The notes under the pieces: generated by a model
The model's database searches: none
What the model was told of the DNA's origin: nothing
The model's input: only the letters and a program-made list of their open reading frames with translations
Assembly (NCBI RefSeq): GCF_963662255.1
Contig: NW_026912123.1
Location: 1-64,000 of the forward strand
Length of the DNA: 64,000 nt
Reading direction: 5' to 3'
From: Cinclus cinclus
Lineage: Eukaryota; Chordata; Aves; Passeriformes; Cinclidae
Part shown: positions 39,701-51,600 of the stretch, in pieces
How positions within the stretch are numbered: position 1 is the first letter of the stretch
Layout: each line of letters starts with the position of its first letter
Program-made: the position numbers and the translations under genes

Positions 39701-42700
39701 TGGCCTAAAAGGGCATGGGATGCATTGTGACAGCACAGGGGTTAAGAGAAGCAAGGAACCATTGTGACCCAATGCAGGCTAACAATCTAATGATCCCTTG
39801 CGACACCAATGGGCCTAAAAGGGGCAGGGATGAATTGTGAAAGCATGGGGCCCAAGTAAAACCTGGTACAATTATGCCACCATGGAGGCCAAGAATCAAA
39901 TGATTCATTGTGACATCAAGTGGCCTAAAAGGGCATGGGATGCATTGTGACACCACAGAGGTTAAGAGAAGCAAGGAACCATTGTGACCCAATGCAGGCT
40001 AACAATCTAACAATCCCTTTTGACACCAGGGGGCGCAAAAGGACCACGGATGAACTCTGACAGCATGGGGACCTATAGAAGCAAGGAAACATTATGACAC
40101 CATGAAGGCCAAGAATCAAATGATTCATTGTGACATCAAGTGGCCTAAAAGGGCTTGGAATGCATTGTGACACCACAGAGGTTAAGAGAAGCAAGGATCC
40201 ATTGTGACCCAATGGAGGCTAATAATCCCAGGATCCCATTTGACACCAGGGGGCGTAAAAGGGCCAGGGATGAATTGTGACAGCATGGGGCCCAATAGAA
40301 ACAAGGAACCATTATGACACCATGGAGGCCAAGAATCAAATTATTCATTGTGACATCAAGTGGCCTAAAAGGGCATGGGATTCATTGTGACACCACAGAG
40401 GTTAAGAGAAGCAAGGAACCATTGTGACCCAATGCAGGCTAACAATCTAATGATCCCTTGTGACACCAATGGGCCTAAAAGGGCCCTGGGAGGAATTGTT
40501 ACAGCACGGGGACCAATAGAAGCAAGGATCTATTATGCCACCATGGAGGCCAAGAATCAAATAATTCATTGTGACATCATGTGGCCTAAAAGGGCATGGG
40601 ATGCATTGTGACAGCACAGGGGTTAAGAGAAGCAAGGAACCATTGTGACCCAATGCAGGCTAACAATCTAATGATCCCTTGCGACACCAATGGGCCTAAA
40701 AGTGGCAGGGATGAATTGTGAAAGCATGGGGCCCAAGTAAATCCTGGTACAATTATGCCACCATGGAGGCCAAGAATCAAATGATTCATTGTGACATCAA
40801 GTGGCCTAAAAGGGCATGGGATGCATTGTGACACCACAGGGGTTAAGAAAAGCAAGGAACCATTGTGACCCAATGCAGGCTAACAATCTAAGAATCCCTT
40901 TTTACACCAGGGGGCGCAAAAGGACCACGGATGAACTGTGACAGCATGGGGACCTATAGAAGCAAGGAAACATTATGACACCATGAAGGCCAAGAATCAA
41001 ATGATTCATTGTGACATCAAGTGGCCTAAAAGGGCATGGGATGCATTGTGACAGCACAGAGGTTAAGAGAAGCAAGGAACCATTGTAACCCAATGCAATC
41101 TAACAATCTAATGATCCCTTGTGACACCAATGGGCCTAAAAGGGGCAGGGATGAATTGTGAAAGCATGGGGCCCAAGTAAAACCTGGTAAAATTATGCCA
41201 CCATGGAGGCCAAGAATCAAATGATTCATTGTGACATCAAGTGGCCTAAAAGGGCATGGGATGCATTGTGACACCACAGGGGTTAAGAGAAGCAAGGAAC
41301 CATTGTGACCCAATGCAGGCTAACAATCTAATGATCCCTTGTGGCACCAGGGGGTATAAAAAGGGCCAGGGATGGATTGTTACAGCACGGGGACCAATAG
41401 AACCAAGGATCTATTATGCCACCGTGGAGGCCAAGAATCAAATGATTCATTGTGACATCAAGTGGCCTAAAAGGGCATGGGATGCATTGTGCCACCACAG
41501 AGGTTAAGAGAAGCAAGGATCCATTGTGACCCAATGGAGGCTAATAATCCCAGGATCCCATTTGACACCAGGGGGTGTAAAAGGGCCAGGGATGAATTGT
41601 GACAGCATGGGGCCCAATAGAAACAAGGAACCATTATGACACCATGGGGGCCAAGAATCAAATGATTCATTGTGACATCAAGTGGCCTAAAAGGGCATGG
41701 GATGCATTGTGACACCACAGGGGTTAAGAGAAGCAAGGAACCATTGTGACCCAATACAGGCTAACAATCTAATGATCCCTTGTGACACCAATGGGCCTAA
41801 AAGGGCCAGGGATGAATTGTTACAGCACGGGGACCAATAGAAGCAAGGATCTATTATGCCTCCATGGAGGCCAAGAATCAAATAATTCATTGTGACATCA
41901 AGTGGCCTAAAAGGGCATGGGATGCATTGTGACAGCACAGGGGTTAAGAGAAGAAGGAACCATTGTGACCCAATGCAGGCTAACAATCTAATGATCCCTT
42001 TTGACACCAATGGGCCTAAAAGGGGCAGGGATGTATTGTGAAAGCATGGGGCCCAATTAAAACCTGGTACAATTACGCCACCATGGAGGCCAAGAATCAA
42101 ATGATTCATTGTGACATCAAGTGGCCTAAAAGGGCATGGGATGCATTGTGACACCACAGGGGTTAAGAGAAGCAAGGAACCATTGTGACCCAATGCAGGC
42201 TAACAATCTAACAATCCCTTTTGACATCAGGGGGCGCAAAAGGGCCACGGATGAACTCTGACAGCATGGGGACCTATAGAAGCAAGGAACCATTATGACA
42301 CCATGAAGGCCAAGAATCAAATGGTTCATTGTGAGACCAAGTGGCCTAAAAGTCTTGGAATGCATTGTGATACCACAGATGTTAAGAGAAGCAAGGAACC
42401 ATTGTGACCCAATGCAGGCTAACAATCTAATGATCCCTTTTGGTACCAGGGGGTATAAAATGGGCCAGGGATGGATTGTTACAGCACGGGGACCAATAGA
42501 AGCAAGGATCTATTATGCCACCGTGGAGGCCAAGAATCAAATGATTCATTGTGACATCAAGTGGCCTAAAAGGGCATGGGATGCATTGTGACAGCACAGG
42601 GGTTAAGAGAAGCAAGGATCCATTGTGACCCAATGGAGGCTAATAATCCCAGGATCCCATTTGACACCAGGGGGCTTAAAAGGGCCAGGGATGAATTGTG

Positions 42701-42804
42701 ACAGCATGGGGCCCAATAGAAACAAGGAACCATTATGACACCATGGAGGCCAAGAATCAAATGATTCATTGTGACATCAAGTGGCCTAAAAGGGCATGGG
42801 ATGC

Positions 42805-45447
42805 ATTGTGACACCACAGAGGTTAAGAGAAGCAAGGAACCATTGTGACCCAATGCAGGCTAACAATCTAATGATCCCTTGTGACACCAATGGGCCTAAA
42901 AGGGCCCTGGGAGGAATTGTTACAGCACGGGGACCAATAGAAGCAAGGATCTATTATGCCACCATGGAGGCCAAGAATCAAATAATTCATTGTGACATCA
43001 TGTGGCCTAAAAGGGCATGGGATGCATTGTGACAGCACAGGGGTTAAGAGAAGCAAGGAACCATTGTGACCCAATGCAGGCTAACAATCTAATGATCCCT
43101 TGCGACACCAATGGGCCTAAAAGGGGCAGGGATGAATTGTGAAAGCATGGGGCCCAAGTAAAACCTGGTACAATTATGCCACCATGGAGGCCAAGAATCA
43201 AATGATTCATTGTGACATCAAGTGGCCTAAAAGGGCATGGGATGCATTGTGACACCACAGAGGTTAAGAGAAGCAAGGAACCATTGTGACCCAATGCAGG
43301 CTAACAATCTAACAATCACTTTTGACACCAGGGGGCGCAAAAGGACCACGGATGAACTCTGACAGCATGGGGACCTATAGAAGCAAGGAAACATTATGAC
43401 ACCATGAAGGCCAAGAATCAAATGATTCATTGTGACATCAAGTGGCCTAAAAGGGCTTGGAATGCATTGTGACACCACAGAGGTTAAGAGAAGCAAGGAT
43501 CCATTGTGACCCAATGGAGGCTAATAATCCCAGGATCCCATTTGACACCAGGGGGCGTAAAAGGGCCAGGGATGAATTGTGACAGCATGGGGCCCAATAG
43601 AAACAAGGAACCATTATGACACCATGGAGGCCAAGAATCAAATTATTCATTGTGACATAAAGTGGCCTAAAAGGGCATGGGATTCATTGTGACACCACAG
43701 AGGTTAAGAGAAGCAAGGAACCATTGTGACCCAATGCAGGCTAACAATCTAATGATCCCTTGTGACACCAATGGGCCTAAAAGGGCCCTGGGAGGAATTG
43801 TTACAGCACGGGGACCAATAGAAGTAAGGATCTATTATGCCACCATGGAGGCCAAGAATCAAATAATTCATTGTGACATCATGTGGCCTAAAAGGGCATG
43901 GGATGCATTGTGACAGCACAGGGGTTAAGAGAAGCAAGGAACCATTGTGACCCAATGCAGGCTAACAATCTAATGATCCCTTGCGACACCAATGGGCCTA
44001 AAAGGGGCAGGGATGAATTGTGAAAGCATGGGGCCCAAGTAAATCCTGGTACAATTATGCCACCATGGAGGCCAAGAATCAAATGATTCATTGTGACATC
44101 AAGTGGCCTAAAAGGGCATGGGATGCATTGTGACAACACAGGGGTTAAGAAAAGCAAGGAACCATTGTGACCCAATGCAGGCTAACAATCTAAGAATCCC
44201 TTTTGACACCAGGGGGCGCAAAAGGACCACGGATGAACTTTGACAGCATGGGGACCTATAGAAGCAAGGAAACATTATGACACCATGAAGGCCAAGAATC
44301 AAATGATTCATTGTGACATCAAGTGGCCTAAAAGGGCTTGGAATGCATTGTGACACCACAGAGGTTAAGAGAAGTAAGGATCCATTGTGACCCAATGGAG
44401 GCTAATAATCCCAGGATCCCATTTGACACCAGGGGGCGTAAAAGGGCCAGGGATGAATTGTGACAGCATGGGGCCCAATAGAAACAAGGAACCATTATGA
44501 CACCATGGAGGCCAAGAATCAAATGATTCATTGTGACATCAAGTGGCCTAAAAGGGCATGGGATGCATTGTGACACCACAGAGGTTAAGAGAAGCAAGGA
44601 ACCATTGTGACCCAATGCAGGCTAACAATCTAATGATCCCTTGTGACACCAATGGGCCTAAAAGGGCCCTGGGAGGAATTGTTACAGCACGGGGACCAAT
44701 AGAAGCAAGGATCTATTATGCCACCATGGAGGCCAAGAATCAAATAATTCATTGTGACATCATGTGGCCTAAAAGGGCATGGGATGCATTGTGACAGCAC
44801 AGGGGTTAAGAGAAGCAAGGAACCATTGTGACCCAATGCAGGCTAACAATCTAATGATCCCTTGCGACACCAATGGGCCTAAAAGGGGCAGGGATGAATT
44901 GTGAAAGCATGGGGCCCAAGTAAATCCTGGTACAATTATGCCACCATGGAGGCCAAGAATCAAATGATTCATTGTGACATCAAGTGGCCTAAAAGGGCAT
45001 GGGATGCATTGTGACACCACAGGGGTTAAGAGAAGCAAGGAACCATTGTGACCCAATGCAGGCTAACAATCTAAGAATCCCTTTTGACACCAGGGGGCGC
45101 AAAAGGACCACGGATGAACTTTGACAGCATGGGGACCTATAGAAGCAAGGAAACATTATGACACCATGAAGGCCAAGAATCAAATGATTCATTGTGACAT
45201 CAAGTGGCCTAAAAGGGCTTGGAATGCATTGTGACACCACAGAGGTTAAGAGAAGTAAGGATCCATTGTGACCCAACGGAGGCTAATAATCCCAGGATCC
45301 CATTTGACACCAGGGGGCGTAAAAGGGCCAGGGATGAATTGTGACAGCATGGGGCCCAATAGAAACAAGGAACCATTATGACACCATGGAGGCCAAGAAT
45401 CAAATGATTCATTGTGACATCAAGTGGCCTAAAAGGGCATGGGATGC
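42805..45447 (+). repeat. 881-bp tetramer HOR, third block of three
   Basis: Copies are 42805-43685, 43686-44566 and 44567-45447. GAAGTAAGG at 43,821 matches the other two blocks. In the first copy the T5 and T4 monomers carry AATCACTTTT (43,314), AAATTATTC (43,639) and GGGATTCATTG (43,679), which belong to the 50.5-51.2 kb family, so part of this tetramer has been replaced. Confidence 0.88.
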
Positions 45448-46549
45448 ATTGTGACAGCACAGAGGTTAAGAGAAGCAAGGAACCATTGTAACCCAATGCA
45501 ATCTAACAATCTAATGATCCCTTGTGACACCAATGGGCCTAAAAGGGGCAGGGATGAATTGTGAAAGCATGGGGCCCAAGTAAAACCTGGTAAAATTATG
45601 CCACCATGGAGGCCAAGAATCAAATGATTCATTGTGACATCAAGTGGCCTAAAAGGGCATGGGATGCATTGTGACACCACAGGGGTTAAGAGAAGCAAGG
45701 AACCATTGTGACCCAATGCAGGCTAACAATCTAATGATCCCTTGTGGCACCAGGGGGTATAAAAAATGGCCAGAGATGGATTGTTACAGCACGGGGACAA
45801 ATAGAAGCAAGGATCTATTATGCCACCGTGGAGGCCAAGAATCAAATGATTCATTGTGACATCAAGTGGCCTAAAAGTGCATGGGATGCATTGTGCCACC
45901 ACAGGGGTTAAGAGAAGCAAGGATCCATTGTGACACAATGGAGGCTAATAATCCCAGGATCCCATTTGACACCAGGGGGCGAAAAAGGGCCAGGGATGAA
46001 TTGTGACAGCATGGGGCCCAATAGAAACAAGGAACCATTATGACACCATGGGGGCCAAGAATCAAATGATTCATTGTGACATCAAGTGGCCTAAAAGGGC
46101 ATGGGATGCATTGTGACACCACAGAGGTTAAGAGAAGCAAGGAACCATTGTGACCCAATACAGGCTAACAATCTAATGATCCCTTGTGACACCAATGGGC
46201 CTAAAAGGGCCAGGGATGAATTGTTACAGCACGGGGACCAATAGAAGCAAGGATCTATTATGCCACCATGGAGGCCAAGAATCAAATAATTCATTGTGAC
46301 ATCAAGTGGCCTAAAAGGGCATGGGATGCATTGTGACAGCACAGGGGTTAAGAGAAGCAAGGAACCATTGTGACCCAATGCAGGCTAACAATCTAATGAT
46401 CCCTTTTGACACCAATGGGCCTAAAAGGGGCAGGGATGTATTGTGAAAGCATGGGGCCCAATTAAAACCTGCTACAATTACGCCACCATGGAGGCCAAGA
46501 ATCAAATGATTCATTGTGACATCAAGTGGCCTAAAAGGGCATGGGATGC

Positions 46550-49189
46550 ATTGTGACACCACAGAGGTTAAGAGATGCAAGGAACCATTGTGACCCAATG
46601 CAGGCAAGCAATCTAAGAATCCCTTTTGACATCAGGGGGCGCAAAAGGACCACGGATGAACTCTGACAGCATGGGGACCTATAGAAGCAAGGAAGCATTA
46701 TGACACCATGAACGCCAAGAATCAAATGGTTCATTGTAAGACCAAGTGGCCTAAAAGTCTTGGAATGCATTGTGACACCACAGAGGTTAAGAGAAGCAAG
46801 GAACCATTGTGACCCAATGCAGGCTAACAATCTAATGATCCCTTGCGACACCAATGGGCCTAAAAGGGGCATTGATGTATTGTGAAAGCATGGGGCCCAA
46901 TTAAAACCTGGTACAATTACGCCACCATGGAGGCCAAGAATCAAATGATTCATTGTGACATCAAGTGGCCTAAAAGGGCATGGGATGCATTGTGACACCA
47001 CAGGGGTTAAGAGAAGCAAGGAACCATTGTGACCCAATGCAGGCTAACAATCTAAGAATCCCTTTTGACACCAGGGGGCGCAAAAGGACCACGGATGAAC
47101 TTTGACATCATGGGGACCTATAGAAGCAAGGAAACATTATGACACCATGAAGGCCAAGAATCAAATGATTCATTGTGACATCAAGTGGCCTAAAAGGGCT
47201 TGGAATGCATTGTGACACCACAGAGGTTAAGAGAAGTAAGGATCCATTGTGACCCAACGGAGGCTAATAATCCCAGGATCCCATTTGACACCAGGGGGCG
47301 TAAAAGTGCCAGGGATGAATTGTGACAGCATGGGGCCCAATAGAAACAAGGAACCATTATGACACCATGGAGGCCAAGAATCAAATGATTCATTGTGACA
47401 TCAAGTGGCCTAAAAGGGCATGGGATGCATTGTGACACCACAGAGGTTAAGAGAAGCAAGGAACCATTGTAACCCAATGCAGGCTAACAATCTAATGATC
47501 CCTTGTGACACCAATGGGCCTAAAAGGGGCAGGGATGAATTGTGAAAGCATGGGGCCCAAGTAAAACCTGGTAAAATTATGCCACCATGGAGGCCAAGAA
47601 TCAAATGATTCATTGTGACATCAAGTGGCCTAAAAGGGCATGGGATGCATTGAGACACCACAGGGGTTAAGAGAAGCAAGGAACCATTGTGACCCAATGC
47701 AGGCTAACAATCTAATGATCCCTTGTGGCACCAGGGGGTATAAAAAGGGCCAGGGATGGATTGTTACAGCACGGGGACCAATAGAAGCAAGGATCTATTA
47801 TGCCACCGTGGAGGCCAAGAATCAAATGATTCATTGTGACATCAAGTGGCCTAAAAGGGCATGGGATGCATTGTGACACCACAGAGGTTAAGAGATGCAA
47901 GGAACCATTGTGACCCAATGCAGGCAAGCAATCTAAGAATCCCTTTTGACATCAGGGGGCGCAAAAGGACCACGGATGAACTCTGACAGCATGGGGACCT
48001 ATAGAAGCAAGGAAGCATTATGACACCATGAACGCCAAGAATCAAATGGTTCATTGTAAGACCAAGTGGCCTAAAAGTCTTGGAATGCATTGTGACACCA
48101 CAGAGGTTAAGAGAAGCAAGGAACCATTGTGACCCAATGCAGGCTAACAATCTAATGATCCCTTGCGACACCAATGGGCCTAAAAGGGGCATTGATGTAT
48201 TGTGAAAGCATGGGGCCCAATTAAAACCTGGTACAATTACGCCACCATGGAGGCCAAGAATCAAATGATTCATTGTGACATCAAGTGGCCTAAAAGGGCA
48301 TGGGATGCATTGTGACACCACAGGGGTTAAGAGAAGCAAGGAACCATTGTGACCCAATGCAGGCTAACAATCTAAGAATCCCTTTTGACACCAGGGGGCG
48401 CAAAAGGACCACGGATGAACTTTGACATCATGGGGACCTATAGAAGCAAGGAAACATTATGACACCATGAAGGCCAAGAATCAAATGATTCATTGTGACA
48501 TCAAGTGGCCTAAAAGGGCTTGGAATGCATTGTGACACCACAGAGGTTAAGAGAAGTAAGGATCCATTGTGACCCAACGGAGGCTAATAATCCCAGGATC
48601 CCATTTGACACCAGGGGGCGTAAAAGTGCCAGGGATGAATTGTGACAGCATGGGGCCCAATAGAAACAAGGAACCATTATGACACCATGGAGGCCAAGAA
48701 TCAAATGATTCATTGTGACATCAAGTGGCCTAAAAGGGCATGGGATGCATTGTGACACCACAGAGGTTAAGAGAAGCAAGGAACCATTGTAACCCAATGC
48801 AGGCTAACAATCTAATGATCCCTTGTGACACCAATGGGCCTAAAAGGGGCAGGGATGAATTGTGAAAGCATGGGGCCCAAGTAAAACCTGGTAAAATTAT
48901 GCCACCATGGAGGCCAAGAATCAAATGATTCATTGTGACATCAAGTGGCCTAAAAGGGCATGGGATGCATTGTGACACCACAGGGGTTAAGAGAAGCAAG
49001 GAACCATTGTGACCCAATGCAGGCTAACAATCTAATGATCCCTTGTGGCACCAGGGGGTATAAAAAGGGCCAGGGATGGATTGTTACAGCACGGGGACCA
49101 ATAGAAGCAAGGATCTATTATGCCACCATGGAGGCCAAGAATCAAATGATTCATTGTGACATCAAGTGGCCTAAAAGGGCATGGGATGC
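46550..49189 (+). repeat. 1,320-bp hexamer duplication T5-T1b-T5-T4-T1b-T3
   Basis: Copies are 46550-47869 and 47870-49189 (219+220+220+220+220+221 = 1,320). AGAGATGCAAGG, CAGGCAAGCAATC, CATGAACGCC and GGCATTGATG occur in both at exact 1,320-bp spacing. Only one such unit's worth is expected from copy 1, so it is a local duplication after the macro-copy. The first copy has a private TGCATTGAGACACC at 47,647. Composition differs from the 0.76-3.4 kb hexamer despite the equal length. Confidence 0.9.
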
Positions 49190-51600
49190 ATTGTGCCACC
49201 ACAGAGGTTAAGAGAAGCAAGGATCCATTGTGACCCAATGGAGGCTAATAATCCCAGGATCCCATTTGACACCAGGGGGTGTAAAAGGGCCAGGGATGAA
49301 TTGTGACAGCATGGGGCCCAATAGAAACAAGGAACCATTATGACACCATGGGGGCCAAGAATCAAATGATTCATTGTGACATCAAGTGGCCTAAAAGGGC
49401 ATGGGATGCATTGTGACACCACAGGGGTTAAGAGAAGCAAGGAACCATTGTGACCCAATGCAGGCTAACAATCTAATGATCCCTTTTGACTCCAATGGGC
49501 CTAAAAGGGGCAGGGATGTATTGTGAAAGCATGGGGCCCAATTAAAACCTGGTACAATTACGCCACCATGGAGGCCAAGAATCAAATGATTCATTGTGAC
49601 ATCAAGTGGCCTAAAAGGGCATGGGATGCATTGTGACACCACAGGGGTTAAGAGAAGCAAGGAACCATTGTGACCCAATGCAGGCTAACAATCTAACAAT
49701 CCCTTTTGACATCAGGGGGCGCAAAAGGACCACGGATGAACTCTGACAGCATGGGGACCTATAGAAGCAAGGAACCATTATGACACCATGAAGGCCAAGA
49801 ATCAAATGGTTCATTGTGAGACCAAGTGGCCTAAAAGTCTTGGAATGCATTGTGATACCACAGATGTTAAGAGAAGCAAGGAACCATTGTGACCCAATGC
49901 AGGCTAACAATCTAATGATCCCTTTTGGTACCAGGGGGTATAAAATGGGCCAGGGATGGATTGTTACAGCACGGGGACCAATAGAAGCAAGGATCTATTA
50001 TGCCACCGTGGAGGCCAAGAATCAAATGATTCATTGTGACATCAAGTGGCCTAAAAGGGCATGGGATGCATTGTGACAGCACAGGGGTTAAGAGAAGCAA
50101 GGATCCATTGTGACCCAATGGAGGCTAATAATCCCAGGATCCCATTTGACACCAGGGGGCGTAAAAGGGCCAGGGATGAATTGTGACAGCATGGGGCCCA
50201 ATAGAAACAAGGAACCATTATGACACCATGGAGGCCAAGAATCAAATGATTCATTGTGACATCAAGTGGCCTAAAAGGGCATGGGATGCATTGTGACACC
50301 ACAGAGGTTAAGAGAAGCAAGGAACCATTGTGACCCAATGCAGGCTAACAATCTAATGATCCCTTGTGACACCAATGGGCCTAAAAGGGTCCTGGGAGGA
50401 ATTGTTACAGCACGGGGACCAATAGAAGCAAGGATCTATTATGCCACCATGGAGGCCAAGAATCAAATAATTCATTGTGACATCATGTGGCCTAAAAGGG
50501 CATGGGATGCATTGTGACAGCACAGGGGTTAAGAGAAGCAAGGAACCATTGTGACCCAATGCAGGCTAACAATCTAATGATCCCTTGCGACACCAATGGG
50601 CCTAAAAGGGGCAGGGATGAATTGTGAAAGCATGGGGCCCAAGTAAAACCTGGTACAATTATGCCACCATGGAGGCCAAGAATCAAATGATTCATTGTGA
50701 CATCAAGTGGCCTAAAAGGGCATGGGATGCATTGTGACACCACAGAGGTTAAGAGAAGCAAGGAACCATTGTGACCCAATGCAGGCTAACAATCTAACAA
50801 TCACTTTTGACACCAGGGGGCGCAAAAGGACCACGGATGAACTCTGACAGCATGGGGACCTATAGAAGCAAGGAAACATTATGACACCATGAAGGCCAAG
50901 AATCAAATGATTCATTGTGACATCAAGTGGCCTAAAAGGGCTTGGAATGCATTGTGACACCACAGAGGTTAAGAGAAGCAAGGATCCATTGTGACCCAAT
51001 GGAGGCTAATAATCCCAGGATCCCATTTGACACCAGGGGGCGTAAAAGGGCCAGGGATGAATTGTGACAGCATGGGGCCCAATAGAAACAAGGAACCATT
51101 ATGACACCATGGAGGCCAAGAATCAAATTATTCATTGTGACATCAAGTGGCCTAAAAGGGCATGGGATTCATTGTGACACCACAGAGGTTAAGAGAAGCA
51201 AGGAACCATTGTGACCCAATGCAGGCTAACAATCTAATGATCCCTTGCGACACCAATGGGCCTAAAAGGGGCAGGGATGAATTGTGAAAGCATGGGGCCC
51301 AAGTAAAACCTGGTACAATTATGCCACCATGGAGGCCAAGAATCAAATGATTCATTGTGACATCAAGTGGCCTAAAAGGGCATGGGATGCATTGTGACAC
51401 CACAGAGGTTAAGAGAAGCAAGGAACCATTGTGACCCAATGCAGGCTAACAATCTAACAATCACTTTTGACACCAGGGGGCGCAAAAGGACCACGGATGA
51501 ACTCTGACAGCATGGGGACCAATAGAAGCAAGGAAACATTATGACACCATGAAGGCCAAGAATCAAATGATTCATTGTGACATCAAGTGGCCTAAAAGGG

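Larger units (their letters stand above)
33722..51600 (+). repeat. Macro-segment, copy 3: re-iteration of 4.0-24.7 kb with monomer gains and losses
   Basis: Offsets to copy 1 are 29,720 (33.72-36.03 kb), 26,417 then 26,416 (36.06-38.2), 25,096 then 25,097 (38.38-46.5), 25,536 (47.0-47.7) and 26,856 (48.96-51.60). Losses are about 3,303 and 1,320 bp; gains are 440 and 1,320 bp. Shared private markers include TCCCAATTGACACCATGG (4,791 and 34,511), ATTTTGAAAGC (5,051 and 34,771), CAGCATTGGG (13,427 and 38,523), AGAGAAGAAGG (16,851 and 41,947), GAAGTAAGG (18,725 and 43,821), GGGTCCTGGG (23,531 and 50,387) and AATCACTTTT (23,944 and 50,800). The 1-bp shifts are visible as AAAAGGGCAGGG (36,956) and TATAAAAAATGG (45,758). 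Confidence 0.88.

Noticed and set aside
25392..51600. Macro-copies as an assembly artefact
   Set aside because: Not fully excluded, but the copies differ by several whole-monomer gains and losses, private substitutions and a conversion-like patch, which a simple duplicated contig would not show. Spanning reads would decide.
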